Notes: generated by a model not told the origin, from the sequence alone. DNA of 64,000 nucleotides from Prado023 sp963700395 (GCA_963700395.1 CAVOXI010000003.1:62001-126000); one strand, 5' to 3'. Shown: positions 8,286-17,735, counted from the stretch's first letter. Numbers and translations: made by a program.

Positions 8286-9503
8286 TCATGGCTCCTCGGT
8301 GGGGTTGATCACGGCGGGGTCACTGGGGACATCGGAGTCCTCGACCTCCGGTTCCGGCACGCCCGTCACGTCGCACGGATCGACCCCCTTGGCCGCCAGC
8401 ACCGCCGCAGCTGCGTCGTCCAGCCGCTGCTGGGTCAGGGTTCCGTCGTCGAGCGCCCGACGCAGCGCGCGGCGGCCCTCGACCGACCCACCGGGTCCGA
8501 CGATCCCGAGGTCACCGCCCGCCACCACGAACCCCACCAGGGCGTCGCCCTGGGTGGGCTGCCCGGATGCCTCCATCCCCAGCGCGTCGCTGACGATCAG
8601 CCCCTCGAAGCCGAGCTCGTCGACCAGGAGCCCCTCGATGACCTGTCGGGACTGGCTGCTCGGTGTGCCCGAAGAGCCGGGGATGGTGGTGTGGCCGACC
8701 ATCACGCCGACGTCGACCTCCCCGGGGATCCTCTCGAAGGGCAGCAGGTCGCGCGCGCGGAGCTCCTCGATCGGCGGGCCCACGGCCGGCTCGTAGTGGG
8801 AGTCACCGGTGGCACTGCCGTGCCCGGGGAAGTGCTTGAGGACGGGGAGCAAGCCCGCATCGGCGTACCCCTGCGCGGCGGCGCCTGCGTACTCGGTCAC
8901 GACCTGCGGGTCCCAGGAGTACGAACGCGATCCGATGCCCGGGCCGTGGCCGACGTCGACGACCGGGGCGAGCACCAGGTCGACCCCCCAGTCAGCGAGG
9001 GCCGCCCCGTGCGCGGCGTACATGGCCCTGACCTCGTCGGGGGTCATCGTGCTCGCCTGCCTCTGCGCCGACGGGATCGGGCCGATGACATCACGGTAGC
9101 GCTGGACCTCGCCGCCCTCCTCGTCGGCGGCCAGCAGGGCGCCGTACTGGTTGCCGGTGGTCGCCCCGTCCAGCGCGCCGGCCAGGGCGGGACCCAGACG
9201 TCCGTTCGCCAGGATCCCGGCGATCAGCCCGTCATCGAGCCACCGCTGCACGCGGCTGATGTCGGTGGTGGTGACGAGCATGGTCTGACCGATCCGCACA
9301 TCCTCGGGCAGGGCGGCGACACAGGCCAGGACCGGATCGGCAGTCGCGGGCGTGCTGGCCGGCACCGACCTTGTGGGAACCGGGCCGGACGGTGCAGCTG
9401 GCGCGAGCGGGTCGATCTCCGTGCTCGCGCCACACGCCCCCAGGGCGAGCACGCAGGCCACGCCCAGGAGGAGGGGCCGGCCGGGACGATCAGGCACGGG
9501 CAC
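8286..9503 (-). CDS. GH3 beta-N-acetylhexosaminidase-like lipoprotein (NagZ family)
   Basis: 405 aa. Lipoprotein signal with lipobox LGAC, then a proline-rich linker and a GH3 TIM-barrel. Key motifs: LLAADEEGGEVQR, the NagZ-type KHFPGHGSATGDSH (about 223-236, carrying the His/Asp general-acid pair), and the nucleophile Asp in GLIVSDALGM (about 305). Family members release GlcNAc from peptidoglycan fragments or chitin oligomers, here presumably at the outer membrane face. There is no GH3 carboxy-terminal domain, as usual for NagZ. An acidic Glu/Pro-rich tail ends the protein. It could feed the NagA-containing region at 28-48 kb, but nothing links them directly. Confidence 0.85.
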   Translation of the reverse strand: MPVPDRPGRPLLLGVACVLALGACGASTEIDPLAPAAPSGPVPTRSVPASTPATADPVLACVAALPEDVRIGQTMLVTTTDISRVQRWLDDGLIAGILANGRLGPALAGALDGATTGNQYGALLAADEEGGEVQRYRDVIGPIPSAQRQASTMTPDEVRAMYAAHGAALADWGVDLVLAPVVDVGHGPGIGSRSYSWDPQVVTEYAGAAAQGYADAGLLPVLKHFPGHGSATGDSHYEPAVGPPIEELRARDLLPFERIPGEVDVGVMVGHTTIPGSSGTPSSQSRQVIEGLLVDELGFEGLIVSDALGMEASGQPTQGDALVGFVVAGGDLGIVGPGGSVEGRRALRRALDDGTLTQQRLDDAAAAVLAAKGVDPCDVTGVPEPEVEDSDVPSDPAVINPTEEP

Positions 9504-9632
9504 AGCATGCCATCCACGCCGGACATGCCCGCGCGATCAGCGGCCAGCATCCCCCGCCGGCAGTGCGCCGGGTGTCCGATGGCCAGCGAGGTCTCCCGAC
9601 CGTCAGGGCGCCCCTGGTGGTTCGGGCCGCGG

Positions 9633-9815
9633 CTACTCGTCGACCTCCACCACCGGGGAGTCGGAGGAGTGCTTGCGCACCGACTCGATCCCCTCGAGGG
9701 CCGACTTCTTGGAGGCGTAGCCCTGGCTGGCAGCGATGGTCTGGCCGTTGCTCGCCTTGAGCCGGAACCGGAACTTGCCCGCGTTGTCCGTGTAGAGCTC
9801 GAACTTGCCCGACAT
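9633..9815 (-). CDS. YegP-like DUF1508 small protein
   Basis: 60 aa. The sequence FELYTDNAGKFRFRLKASNG, then the GYASKKSALEGIESV helix, is the classic single DUF1508/YegP unit; many family members carry two. The fold is a small beta-sheet plus helix of unknown biochemical role. The ATG at 9815 has a purine-rich site (GGGAGAGG) just upstream. It stands alone between the NagZ-like gene and the divergent GGDEF gene. Confidence 0.85.
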   Translation of the reverse strand: MSGKFELYTDNAGKFRFRLKASNGQTIAASQGYASKKSALEGIESVRKHSSDSPVVEVDE

Positions 9816-9979
9816 GCCTCTCCCCTTCCTGGGAGTCGTGGTCTGCGGCGAGTATGGCGCCACGTGGACCGGGGATGCGCTGTGGGCAGCCTTCGGCCAT
9901 CCGGGGGAATGCCGGTGTCATCCGCGCGATCACGGCCTACCGTGGAGCAGCCGCCCGATGCGGCAGCGGAGGGAACGCC

Positions 9980-10738
9980 ATGGAGGCCGATTTCGCGCGG
10001 GAGCGCCGGCAGATCCTGCTGGCCCTGGTCCTGGCGCTGACAGCGGTGTTCCTGCCGGTCATCTGGGTCACCTGGTACGCGGCGACCAGATCCGGGTACG
10101 GCTGCCCCACGACCTCCGGGCTGGGCGGGTTCGGGTTCAGCCTCGCGTTCGGGGCCATGTCCTGCCTGGCGATCGTGGCCCTGGCCGTGATCGTCATCAA
10201 CCGCTACCACCGGTCACTGCTGCGCGCCGCCACCCGCGACGGCGTGACGGGGGCGTTCAACCGCCAGGGCTTCGAGGCGCTGGCTGCCGATGCGATCAGC
10301 CTCGCCACCCGCAGCGAGCAGCCCCTGTCCGTGGTGCTCTTCGACCTCGACGACTTCAAGCGCTACAACGACACCCACGGGCACAACGCGGGGGATGCGG
10401 CCCTGCGGGAGGTCGCCCGGGTGGCAACGACCGTCGTCCGGCGCAGCGACGTGGTCGGCCGATGGGGCGGGGACGAGTTCGTCCTGCTCCTGACCGCCTG
10501 CGACGCGCCGGCCGCCTCGCGGATCGCGGCCAACCTCGCGGCCGCAGTCATGACCGACGACTCCGATTCGGCCGGGATGCCGGCAGGGATCTCCATCAGC
10601 ACGGGGGTGGCCCAGCTGCGCAGCACCGATCGGATGGCCGACCTGGTCGCCCGCGCCGATGACGACATGTACCGCAGCCGGCGGGCACGAAGGGCGACGA
10701 GCCAGCGCACCGCACGACCACCGGCCAGCCCCGGCTGA
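9980..10738 (+). CDS. Membrane-anchored GGDEF diguanylate cyclase
   Basis: 252 aa. Two transmembrane helices (about 11-31 and 48-73) enclose a short outer loop containing one Cys; a GGDEF domain follows (about 85-240). Active-site motif GGDEF at about 163-167, preceded by RRSD five residues earlier, which fits the RxxD product-inhibition I-site. Also present are DLDDFKRYND (metal and substrate Asp) and GISISTGVAQL. All catalytic residues are present, so it should make cyclic di-GMP. The ATG at 9980 has GGAGGGAA upstream; earlier in-frame starts lack a site and would add a non-conserved tail. Confidence 0.88.
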   Translation: MEADFARERRQILLALVLALTAVFLPVIWVTWYAATRSGYGCPTTSGLGGFGFSLAFGAMSCLAIVALAVIVINRYHRSLLRAATRDGVTGAFNRQGFEALAADAISLATRSEQPLSVVLFDLDDFKRYNDTHGHNAGDAALREVARVATTVVRRSDVVGRWGGDEFVLLLTACDAPAASRIAANLAAAVMTDDSDSAGMPAGISISTGVAQLRSTDRMADLVARADDDMYRSRRARRATSQRTARPPASPG

Positions 10739-10805
10739 GGGCCAGCCGGCGCTCACGAGTCCATCGCCGCCTGGGACCGACGTGCGTCGCGCGCGTCGCC
10801 ACCGC

Positions 10806-12032
10806 CTACTTGCGGCGGAACGCCGCCTTCGTCGAGCGACGCAGCTTGGCCATCCGCCACTCCCGAGCCTCCCCGAGTCGCAGCTTGAGCAGGTCGGCTG
10901 CCTCGCGCGTGCTCAGCCGCTGGACGGCAGGCAGGTCCAGCTTGTTGATCGCCTGGTCGCTCTCGGGAGCGACTGGCTTGCCGGCCATGGCGCCTGAGAT
11001 CGCACCGAGGACGGCCTCTGCGGCAGCGTGCACCGGAAGGCGCAGCGCGTCGGTCGGGGGATCCCCCGCGGGGATCGGATCGGCGAGGCTGGCCAGGTCG
11101 CCGTGCACCGTGATGCCCAGCGCGGCGACCTGCTCGGCTGTCCGGGTGCCCACGTCCTGCGCCGCACGGATCGCCCACTCCGGGGTGCCCAACGGCTCCT
11201 CGTCGGGCTCGGGGGTGCGCGACTCGACCATGCGCAGGATGGCACCGCGACGAACCAGCTTCTCGTACTGCGGCCAGTCCCAGCGCTTGGCTCCGCCGGC
11301 GTTGACCTGGCGGAGCATCTCCGCCTCGGCCGCGGTCATCGAGCGGTTGCTCGCACTCAGCGCCGGGTCCGGGACGAGCAGCCCGCTGGGAAGGGCGAGC
11401 AGGGACTCGAAGGTCCGGAACAGGTGGTCGCGGTCGCCCTCGTCAAGGACGACCAGGCTGACCCGGTCGGGACCCAGGCGATCGGCCCAGCGGGAGATGA
11501 TCCCCACATGGTCGTTGCGCCGCCAGAAGTTGGGCGTCGGCGGGCACTCCGGCGGATCGGCGAAGACGTTCCTCAACCAGTTCTCGTAGCGCATCGCCAG
11601 CCCGTACTTCAGGTACTGCTGCCACGAGGACGCCAGCAGGCGCGACATCGGCCGCAGGGTGAAGACGGCCTGGAGCCGCTGCGCCCCGAGGCGGTCCACG
11701 ATCCTGTCCAGGGCGTCGTCGTCGGCCAGGGCGAACCCCTCGCTGGAGATCACGACCCGACCCTCGTGTGCGGCTGCGGCCCGAGCCACTCGGCCCCAGT
11801 ACTTGGGCTCGGTGCGCCGACCGCCGCGCTCCTCCCACCCCCATGTGCGCCTGGTGACGACCATGGCGGCGCGATGGTGCGACCGGCGGCTGCCGGGGTA
11901 GAGGACACCGGCCTCCAGCAGCTGGGGGCGGCTGCTTGCGAAGGCCGATTGGAGCGCCGTTGTCCCCGTCTTGTGGAACCCCGCGTGGAACATGATGGTG
12001 CCGTCCGGCATGGGCTCGGGACGGGGGGGCAT
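10806..12032 (-). CDS. Sulfotransferase-family protein
   Basis: 408 aa. The amino end has FHAGFHKTGTTALQ (15-28), the 5-prime phosphosulfate loop of PAPS-dependent sulfotransferases, and TLRPMSRLLASSWQQYLKYG supplies the expected 3-prime phosphate-binding Arg/Ser region. The rest (about 200-408) has no recognised domain. It should sulfate a carbohydrate or cell-surface acceptor; the acceptor is unknown. The window also encodes sulfate activation (cysD and cysNC with an APS-kinase domain), which would supply PAPS. The ATG at 12032 has AGGAGG six bases upstream. Confidence 0.7.
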   Translation of the reverse strand: MPPRPEPMPDGTIMFHAGFHKTGTTALQSAFASSRPQLLEAGVLYPGSRRSHHRAAMVVTRRTWGWEERGGRRTEPKYWGRVARAAAAHEGRVVISSEGFALADDDALDRIVDRLGAQRLQAVFTLRPMSRLLASSWQQYLKYGLAMRYENWLRNVFADPPECPPTPNFWRRNDHVGIISRWADRLGPDRVSLVVLDEGDRDHLFRTFESLLALPSGLLVPDPALSASNRSMTAAEAEMLRQVNAGGAKRWDWPQYEKLVRRGAILRMVESRTPEPDEEPLGTPEWAIRAAQDVGTRTAEQVAALGITVHGDLASLADPIPAGDPPTDALRLPVHAAAEAVLGAISGAMAGKPVAPESDQAINKLDLPAVQRLSTREAADLLKLRLGEAREWRMAKLRRSTKAAFRRK

Positions 12033-12254
12033 GCAACCTCCTGGGACGCGTGCGGTCGTAGGCAGGTTACCTGCGCTGAGCGTCGCAGCACGTGGATCTG
12101 CGGGCTCCGGGCCCGGGCAGGTCCGAGCCGCACTCGTCGGCGGTCGCCCCCGGACATCGCCTCGGGCTGCAGCTACGCGGCTGCCGGCGGGGTGGGCGCA
12201 CCCGGATCCGCGTCCGTGTCCGGCTGCGCACCGCTGCCCGCATCCGGGCCCCGG

Positions 12255-12968
12255 TCAGGCGTCGAGCTCGGGGAACTCCTCCTCCGTGGCCCCGACGGCA
12301 TCCGCGCCGGGCACGCCCCCGAGCGCACCGGCCATCGCCAGGCCCTGGGCCACCGCCGGGCCGATGAGGACCGCGAACAGGACGGTGCCCAGCCCGACGG
12401 TCCCACCCAGGAGCCAGCCGGCGACGAGGACGACGAGCTCGATCCCGAGACGGACCCGGCCCACGGGCCACCCCGTGCGCCGGTGGATCCCCGTCATCCA
12501 GCCGTCACGCGGGCCCGGCCCGAGGTTGGTCGTCAGGTAGAGCCCGCTGCCCAGGCCGATCATCGCGATCCCGAGCAGGACCAGGGCGAGTTGTGCGGGC
12601 CAGCCCTCCGGCGCCGGGATGAGCGCGACGCCGGCCTGGAGGGCCAACGCGATCACGACGGCGTTCGCGACCGTGCCCAGCCCGGGACGCTCCCGCAACG
12701 GGATCCAGAGCAGGAGCACCACCGCGCTGATGAGGAAGGTGGCGACCCCGATGGACACGGGCAGGATGGTGGACAGGCCCTGCGCGAGCACCGTCCATGG
12801 GCTGACGCCCAGCCCACCCTGGACGATGAGGGCCTCTCCCGTGCCGAACGCGTACAGGCCCACGATCAGCACGACGAGGCTGGCCGGGGTCGGCGACCAT
12901 CGCGATCGGGCGCGCCAGCGGGTGACTGGAACGGTGCGCGCCGGGCGCAACCACCCCAGGACCTCCAC
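12255..12968 (-). CDS. YczE/YyaS-type integral membrane protein
   Basis: 237 aa from the GTG at 12968 (251 aa if the ATG at 13010 is used). Five or more membrane helices with the family motifs GGLGVSPWTVLAQGL and TNLGPGPRDGWMTGIHRRTG. Members are poorly characterised membrane proteins, often beside regulators or biosynthetic clusters. I prefer GTG 12968 because a -10 (TATAGT on this strand) ends seven bases upstream, giving a leaderless mRNA; the longer start would overlap the opposite gene's ATG. An acidic tail ends the protein. Confidence 0.75.
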   Translation of the reverse strand: MEVLGWLRPARTVPVTRWRARSRWSPTPASLVVLIVGLYAFGTGEALIVQGGLGVSPWTVLAQGLSTILPVSIGVATFLISAVVLLLWIPLRERPGLGTVANAVVIALALQAGVALIPAPEGWPAQLALVLLGIAMIGLGSGLYLTTNLGPGPRDGWMTGIHRRTGWPVGRVRLGIELVVLVAGWLLGGTVGLGTVLFAVLIGPAVAQGLAMAGALGGVPGADAVGATEEEFPELDA

Positions 12969-12975
12969 CCGTCGG

Positions 12976-12983
12976 ACTATAGG
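12976..12983. promoter_or_regulatory. Back-to-back -10 element (shared CTATAG)
   Basis: The self-complementary core CTATAG (12977-12982) gives a -10 in both directions: TATAGG on the plus strand (12978-12983) for the acetyltransferase at 13009, and TATAGT on the minus strand (12981-12976) for the membrane protein. The plus transcript has a leader with GGTAGGA; the minus transcript would be leaderless. Inferred from sequence only. Confidence 0.45.
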
Positions 12984-13008
12984 CGTCGGAACTGGTAGGA
13001 CTGAGTCC

Positions 13009-13581
13009 ATGTCGAATCACCTGCCCACGGGGATCGAGTTCCAGCTGATGGTCTCCGGCCAGCTCTACCTGTCCAGCGACCCCGAGCTCGTGGCGGCCCG
13101 GGCCCGCGCACGCTCCCTCGAGTTCCGGTTCAACCACACCCCACCCGAGGAGGCGCGGGAGCGCTCGGCGATCCTGCGCGAGCTGCTGGGCAGCACCGGG
13201 GACTCGTTCGAGATCGAGCCGAACCTGCACGTCGACTACGGCTTCAACATCCACCTCGGTGAACGGTTCTACGCCAATGCCAACTGCGTGTTCCTCGACG
13301 TCGCTGAGATCCGCATCGGCGAGGACACGATGCTGGCCCCGGGCGTCCAGCTGCTCACGGCGACGCACCCGGTGGAGGCCGACGAGCGCATCTCCGGGCG
13401 CGAGCTGGGGTTCCCGATCACGATCGGCAGCCGCGTCTGGCTCGGCGGAGGGGTGATCGTGGGCCCGGGCGTCACGATCGGCGACGACGTGGTCGTCGGA
13501 TCGGGGGCCGTCGTGGTCAAGGACCTGCCCGATCGGGTTGTCGCGGTCGGCAACCCGGCGCGAGTGGTGCGCGAGTTGTGA
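13009..13581 (+). CDS. Sugar O-acetyltransferase (maltose/galactoside acetyltransferase family)
   Basis: 190 aa. Amino-terminal Mac-type helical cap (about 9-60), then a left-handed beta-helix made of hexapeptide repeats (about 70-188): FNIHLGERFYANANC, IGEDTMLAPGV, LLTATHPVEADERI with the catalytic His, ITIGSRVWLGGGVIVGPGVT and GAVVVKDLPD. It should acetylate a sugar hydroxyl with acetyl-CoA. The ATG has GGTAGGA eight bases upstream. Its stop overlaps the GTG of the HAD gene (GTGA), starting an operon that may run through the GH1 and MFS genes. Confidence 0.9.
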   Translation: MSNHLPTGIEFQLMVSGQLYLSSDPELVAARARARSLEFRFNHTPPEEARERSAILRELLGSTGDSFEIEPNLHVDYGFNIHLGERFYANANCVFLDVAEIRIGEDTMLAPGVQLLTATHPVEADERISGRELGFPITIGSRVWLGGGVIVGPGVTIGDDVVVGSGAVVVKDLPDRVVAVGNPARVVREL

Positions 13582-14237
13582 CTGGCCGTCCCGAGGAGGC
13601 CGGACCGACCTACCAGGCGGTCGTGTTCGACCAGGACGGCACCCTGATCAACACGTTCATCCCCGCCCTGCACGCCTACTCCGTGGCCGTGGGCCGGGAG
13701 ATCACCCTGGCCGAGCTCGAGCCGGTGGCGCACCTGGGGGCGGCCCGGAACCTGGTCAGCGCCCTCCTGGGCCACGAGGCCACCGACGCCGAGGACGACG
13801 CATTCCATGACGCCCTGGCCGTCGAGGTGGCTCGGATCGAGCCCTACCCGGGGATCGTGGACCTGCTCGTCGCCCTGCGCGCGGCGGGCGTCGCGACCGC
13901 CGTTGCGACGAACTCCGACGCCCGGTCCGCCTCGGTCGTCCTCGGCACTCACGGGCTCGACGCCCTCTTCGACACAGTGGTCACCGTCGACCTCGTCAGC
14001 GGCCCCAAGCCCAACCCGGAGATGGTCCACCTCGCCCTCGAGCGGTTGGGCGTCCCCGCAGGCCGCGTGGTGTTCGTCGGCGACAGCCCCGGGGACATGG
14101 CCGCTGCCCGGGCGGCCGGGGTGCTCGCGGTCGCCGCGGGGTGGGGGCATCAGGCCCCCGGCATCCCTGCCGAGGACGTGGACATGCTGGCCGCCACGCC
14201 CCGCGACGTCGCACGCCTGGTCCTCGGCGCACCCTGA
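13578..14237 (+). CDS. HAD-superfamily phosphatase (phosphoglycolate/beta-phosphoglucomutase-like)
   Basis: 219 aa. HAD motifs: nucleophile D18 and D20 in VFDQDGTLIN, Thr/Ser motif VATNSDARSAS, Lys in SGPKPNPEM, and acidic GDSPGDM. A helical cap (about 30-95) follows motif I, as in the phosphoglycolate phosphatase group. The substrate is probably a small sugar phosphate but cannot be assigned. The GTG start overlaps the stop of the acetyltransferase by four bases. Confidence 0.85.
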   Translation: MTGRPEEAGPTYQAVVFDQDGTLINTFIPALHAYSVAVGREITLAELEPVAHLGAARNLVSALLGHEATDAEDDAFHDALAVEVARIEPYPGIVDLLVALRAAGVATAVATNSDARSASVVLGTHGLDALFDTVVTVDLVSGPKPNPEMVHLALERLGVPAGRVVFVGDSPGDMAAARAAGVLAVAAGWGHQAPGIPAEDVDMLAATPRDVARLVLGAP

Positions 14238-14427
14238 CCGGAAGGAGCGGGCGGCGTCCCGGGGCCGTGCCTGGCGGCGCGACCCGGGGAGCCCGATCGG
14301 TCCTGACGCGTCAATGTGACCTCGGACCACGTCGTCCCCTGGTACCTGTTCCCACGCACAGTCGCGCTCGTTGGCGCGGGACCGCCCAGACGGCACCGAC
14401 GGCCACCTGCGTGGCAGGCTGCGGACC

Positions 14428-15822
14428 ATGATCACCCCGTGGAGCCCGGGCGACCCGGGCACGCTGTCCGACGGCCGCACGCGAGCCGACTTCCGATCCG
14501 ACTTCCTGTGGGGGACTGCCACGGCGGCCTACCAGATCGAGGGGTCCTGGGACGCCGACGGCAAGGGCCCCTCGATCTGGGACACCTTCGCCCACACGCC
14601 CGGCAGGATCGCCGACGGCTCGAACGGCGACATCGCCTGCGACCACTACGTGCGCTGGCCCGAGGACGTCGCGCTGATGGCCGACCTGGGCGTCAATGCC
14701 TACCGCTTCTCCGTCTCGTGGCCACGGGTGGTCCCCACCGGTGAGGGTGCCGTGGAGCCGCGCGGCCTGGACTTCTATGAACGGCTCGTCGACGGCCTGC
14801 TGGAGCACAGGATCGCACCGGTGGTCACGCTCTACCACTGGGACCTCCCACAGCCGCTGGAGGACCGGGGCGGGTGGCTGGAGCGCGACACCGCCCAGAG
14901 GTTCGCCGAGTACGCAGGCCACGTCGCCGCGCGGCTCGGCGACCGCGTGGACACCTGGATCACGATCAACGAGGCCGTCGTGGTGTCCACCCACGGGTAC
15001 GCGTTCGGCGCCCATGCCCCGGGCCGGGCCCTGCTCTTCGACTCCTTCCCGGCCACTCACCATGTGCTGCTCGCGCACGGCCTGGCCACGCAGGCGATCC
15101 GGGCCGCGGCACCACGAGCCACGGTCGGCATCAGCCACAACCTGTCGCCGATCGTGCCGGCGAGCGAGTCCCCCGAGGACGCTGCCGCGGCGGCCGCCCT
15201 CGACGCCATCCAGAACCGCACGTACCTGGACCCCTGCCTGCTCGGGAGGTACCCGAGTGTGGAGGAGACGGGCATCCCGACCGACCGCTCGTGCGTCCGC
15301 GAGGGGGACCTGGAGATCATCGCCCAACCGTTGGACGTGCTCGGGGTCAACTACTACAACCCCACACGGGTGAAGGCACCCGGGTCGGGCAACCCGTTCC
15401 CCTTCGAGATGGTCGCCATGGACGAGTACGAGCAGACCGCCATGGGCTGGCCGGTGGTCCCCGACGGCCTTCGCGACCTGCTCGTGGGGATCCACGAGCG
15501 GTACGCCGACGCGCTGCCGCCGGTGATGGTCACCGAGAGCGGTGCTGCCTTCGTCGAGGAGCTGGTCGAGCAGCCCGAGCCGGGAGTCGAGGACCTGAGG
15601 CGAGTGGAGTACCTGCGCGGGCACGTGGCTGCAGTGGGCGAGGCCATCGATGCGGGCGTCGACGTCCGCGGGTACTTCGTATGGTCGTTGATGGACAACT
15701 TCGAGTGGGCCGAGGGCTACCGACCGCGCTTCGGGCTCCTGCACCTCGACTACGCGACCCAGCGGCGGATTCCCAAGACGTCCTACTCGTGGTACCGCGC
15801 GTTCCTGCGCGACCAGGCATGA
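14428..15822 (+). CDS. GH1 beta-glucosidase
   Basis: 464 aa, normal family length. Glycone-site residues DFLWGTATAAYQIEG, FSVSWPRV and HWDLPQPL. Acid/base E182 sits in WITINEAVV (the usual TFNEP has become TINEA) and nucleophile E370 in MVTESGAAF (the usual TENG has become TESG). Also WSLMDNFEWAEGY and the terminal SYSWYRAFL. No signal peptide, so cytoplasmic; it hydrolyses imported beta-glucosides such as cellobiose. The stop overlaps the ATG of the MFS gene, linking hydrolysis to uptake. The ATG at 14428 aligns with family starts. The 190-bp gap upstream includes a 10-bp palindrome (14304-14313) of unknown role. Confidence 0.92.
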   Translation: MITPWSPGDPGTLSDGRTRADFRSDFLWGTATAAYQIEGSWDADGKGPSIWDTFAHTPGRIADGSNGDIACDHYVRWPEDVALMADLGVNAYRFSVSWPRVVPTGEGAVEPRGLDFYERLVDGLLEHRIAPVVTLYHWDLPQPLEDRGGWLERDTAQRFAEYAGHVAARLGDRVDTWITINEAVVVSTHGYAFGAHAPGRALLFDSFPATHHVLLAHGLATQAIRAAAPRATVGISHNLSPIVPASESPEDAAAAAALDAIQNRTYLDPCLLGRYPSVEETGIPTDRSCVREGDLEIIAQPLDVLGVNYYNPTRVKAPGSGNPFPFEMVAMDEYEQTAMGWPVVPDGLRDLLVGIHERYADALPPVMVTESGAAFVEELVEQPEPGVEDLRRVEYLRGHVAAVGEAIDAGVDVRGYFVWSLMDNFEWAEGYRPRFGLLHLDYATQRRIPKTSYSWYRAFLRDQA

Positions 15823-17074
15823 GCTCGCAGCCGGCCCTGCTCCCTGGGGCGCTCGAGGAGCCCACCACCCCGGTCCGACGGGGTTTCATCACCGCGGTCG
15901 TGCTGGCCAACCTGGGCATCATGCTGGCGTTCTACACGCCGATCCAGAACCTGCTCCCCCGGCTTGCCGAGGACGTCGCCCCGGACAGCAAGGAGGCCGC
16001 GCTGGCGTGGATCACCGGGGCCGGGGCGTTCGCCTCGATCGTCTTCAACCCCCTTGCCGGCGCCCTGTCTGACCGGACCACCGCTCAGGTGGGGGCGGCG
16101 CAAGCCCTGGGTGCTCCTCGGTGCGATTGTCGGCGCGGCGGCCATCGTCTCCCTGGGCCTCCCGGGCACGGTCCTCGGCCTCGCGGTGATCTGGTTCCTG
16201 TGCCAGATGGCGGTCAACGCGTCCTACGCCGGGCTGACAGCCACCGTCCCCGACCAGGTGCCCGTGCACCAGCGGGGGCTGGTCTCGGGATGGGTGGGCC
16301 TGGCGCAGACGGTGGGCGTGGTGCTCGGGGTTGCGATCGTGTCGTTCGTCGTGACGGACCTGCGCGCAGGCCTCGTGGTGACCGCCGTGCTGCTGGTCGT
16401 GCTCGTGCTCCCGTTCGTCGTCAAGGCCACGGATGTGCCGCTGCCCCGGGAGCAGCAGCCACCCTTCAACCTCGGGACGTGGCTGCGGGGCTTCTGGATC
16501 TCGCCCCGCCGAGTACCCGGACTTCGCCTGGGCGTGGCTCACCCGCTTCCTGATGATGCTCGGCAACGCGATGGCCACCCTGTACCTGCTCTTCTGGCTG
16601 CAGGACGAGGTCGGGTACGCCGAGCCCGAGCAGGGGCAGACCGTGCTCATCGCCCTGTACGCGCTCGGCACGATCCTGACCGCCGTGGTGTTCGGCACCC
16701 TGTCCGACCGCTCCGGGCGCCGCAAGATCTACGTGATCGCCGCGACGGGCGTGATGGCTGTGGCGGCCGTGATCCTGGCCCTGTTCCCGGTGTTCCCGGC
16801 GGCCATGCTCGCGGCCCTCATCCTCGGCCTCGGCTACGGCATGTACCTCGGGGTCGACCAGGCCCTGGTGACCCAGGTGCTCCCGCGCGCCGTCGACCGG
16901 GGTCGCGACCTCGGAGTGATCAACATCGCCAACAGCGCCCCGCAGGTCCTCGCCCCGGTGATCGCGGCGCCGATCGTCACCGGTGTCGGTGGCTACACCG
17001 CGCTGTACCTGCTCACCGCCGCCATCACGCTCCTGTCGGCGGTCCTGGTCACGAGGATCCGCAGCGTCCCCTGA
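15819..17074 (+). CDS. MFS sugar transporter (two frameshifts)
   Basis: 417 aa after correction. The amino-terminal frame (MSSQPALLPG to AGALSDRTTA) breaks at about 16086, where one extra base follows DRTTA and precedes RWGRRKPWVLLG, the conserved loop 2-3 motif. It breaks again at about 16505, in a CCCC run between GFWIS and PAEYPDFAWAW. About twelve helices are recovered, including SDRSGRRKIYV in the second half. The fit is to sugar-type MFS permeases found beside glycosidases. The ATG overlaps the GH1 stop, so it probably imports the glucoside that GH1 cleaves. The shifts look like sequence errors rather than decay. Confidence 0.82.
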
Positions 17075-17261
17075 GCTTCTGCGATCACCGCAGCCACGGT
17101 CCGTGGAGAGCTCCCCACGGTGGGCCCCGCCCTAGCCGATCCACAGCACCGTCCACAGCCCTGTTCCGGCTGGTGCTCGTCGCGCTACGGTTCTCTGTCC
17201 AACAACGCCGGTACCCGGCCGCGGGTTGGGGCCGTCGTGACGACCGACGAAGGGAACGACC

Positions 17262-17735
17262 GTGCCCAAGAACACAATCTGCCTCTGGTTCGACGACGAC
17301 GCCGAAGCGGCCGCGCGCTTCTACGCCGCGACCTTCCCCGACAGCCAGGTGACGGCCGTCCACCGTGCCCCCGCCGACTTCCCCTCGGGCAGGGCCGGAG
17401 ACGTCCTGACCGTGGACTTCACCGTCGCGGGGATCGCCTGCATGGGCCTGAACGGCGGGCCGGAGTTCCCACAGTCCGAGGCGTTCTCCTTCCAGATCGC
17501 CACCGACGACCAGGAGGAGACCGACCGCTACTGGGATGCCATCGTGGGCAACGGCGGCCAGGAGAGCGCCTGCGGCTGGTGCAAGGACCGCTGGGGTGTC
17601 TCGTGGCAGATCACGCCGCGCGCACTGACCGATGCGTTGGCCTCGGGTGGGGATGAGGCCCGCCGAGCCTTCGAGGCCATGCTGACGATGCAGAGGATCG
17701 ACGTCGCGGCCATCGAGGCCGCCCGGCGCGGCTGA
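17262..17735 (+). CDS. PhnB-like VOC-fold protein
   Basis: 157 aa. A vicinal-oxygen-chelate fold of the PhnB/3-demethylubiquinone-methyltransferase-like group: CLWFDDDAEAAARFYAATFPDS, GDVLTVDFTVAGIACMGLNGG, then CGWCKDRWGVSWQITPRAL. Relatives are often called 3-demethylubiquinone methyltransferases, but they lack a SAM fold and have no proven activity; I make no enzymatic claim. Start GTG 17262 with GAAGGGA upstream. Upstream bases 17075-17261 contain a possible hairpin (CCGTGG/CCACGG, about 17107-17126). Confidence 0.85.
   Translation: MPKNTICLWFDDDAEAAARFYAATFPDSQVTAVHRAPADFPSGRAGDVLTVDFTVAGIACMGLNGGPEFPQSEAFSFQIATDDQEETDRYWDAIVGNGGQESACGWCKDRWGVSWQITPRALTDALASGGDEARRAFEAMLTMQRIDVAAIEAARRG

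Noticed and set aside
14304..14313. TGACGCGTCA palindrome upstream of the GH1 gene
   Set aside because: Perfect but short and single-copy; no regulator nearby and no promoter geometry to support an operator.
17094..17126. Hairpin-forming CCACGG/CCGTGG repeats after the MFS gene
   Set aside because: Several mutually exclusive 6-bp stems with no U-tract; too weak to call a terminator.
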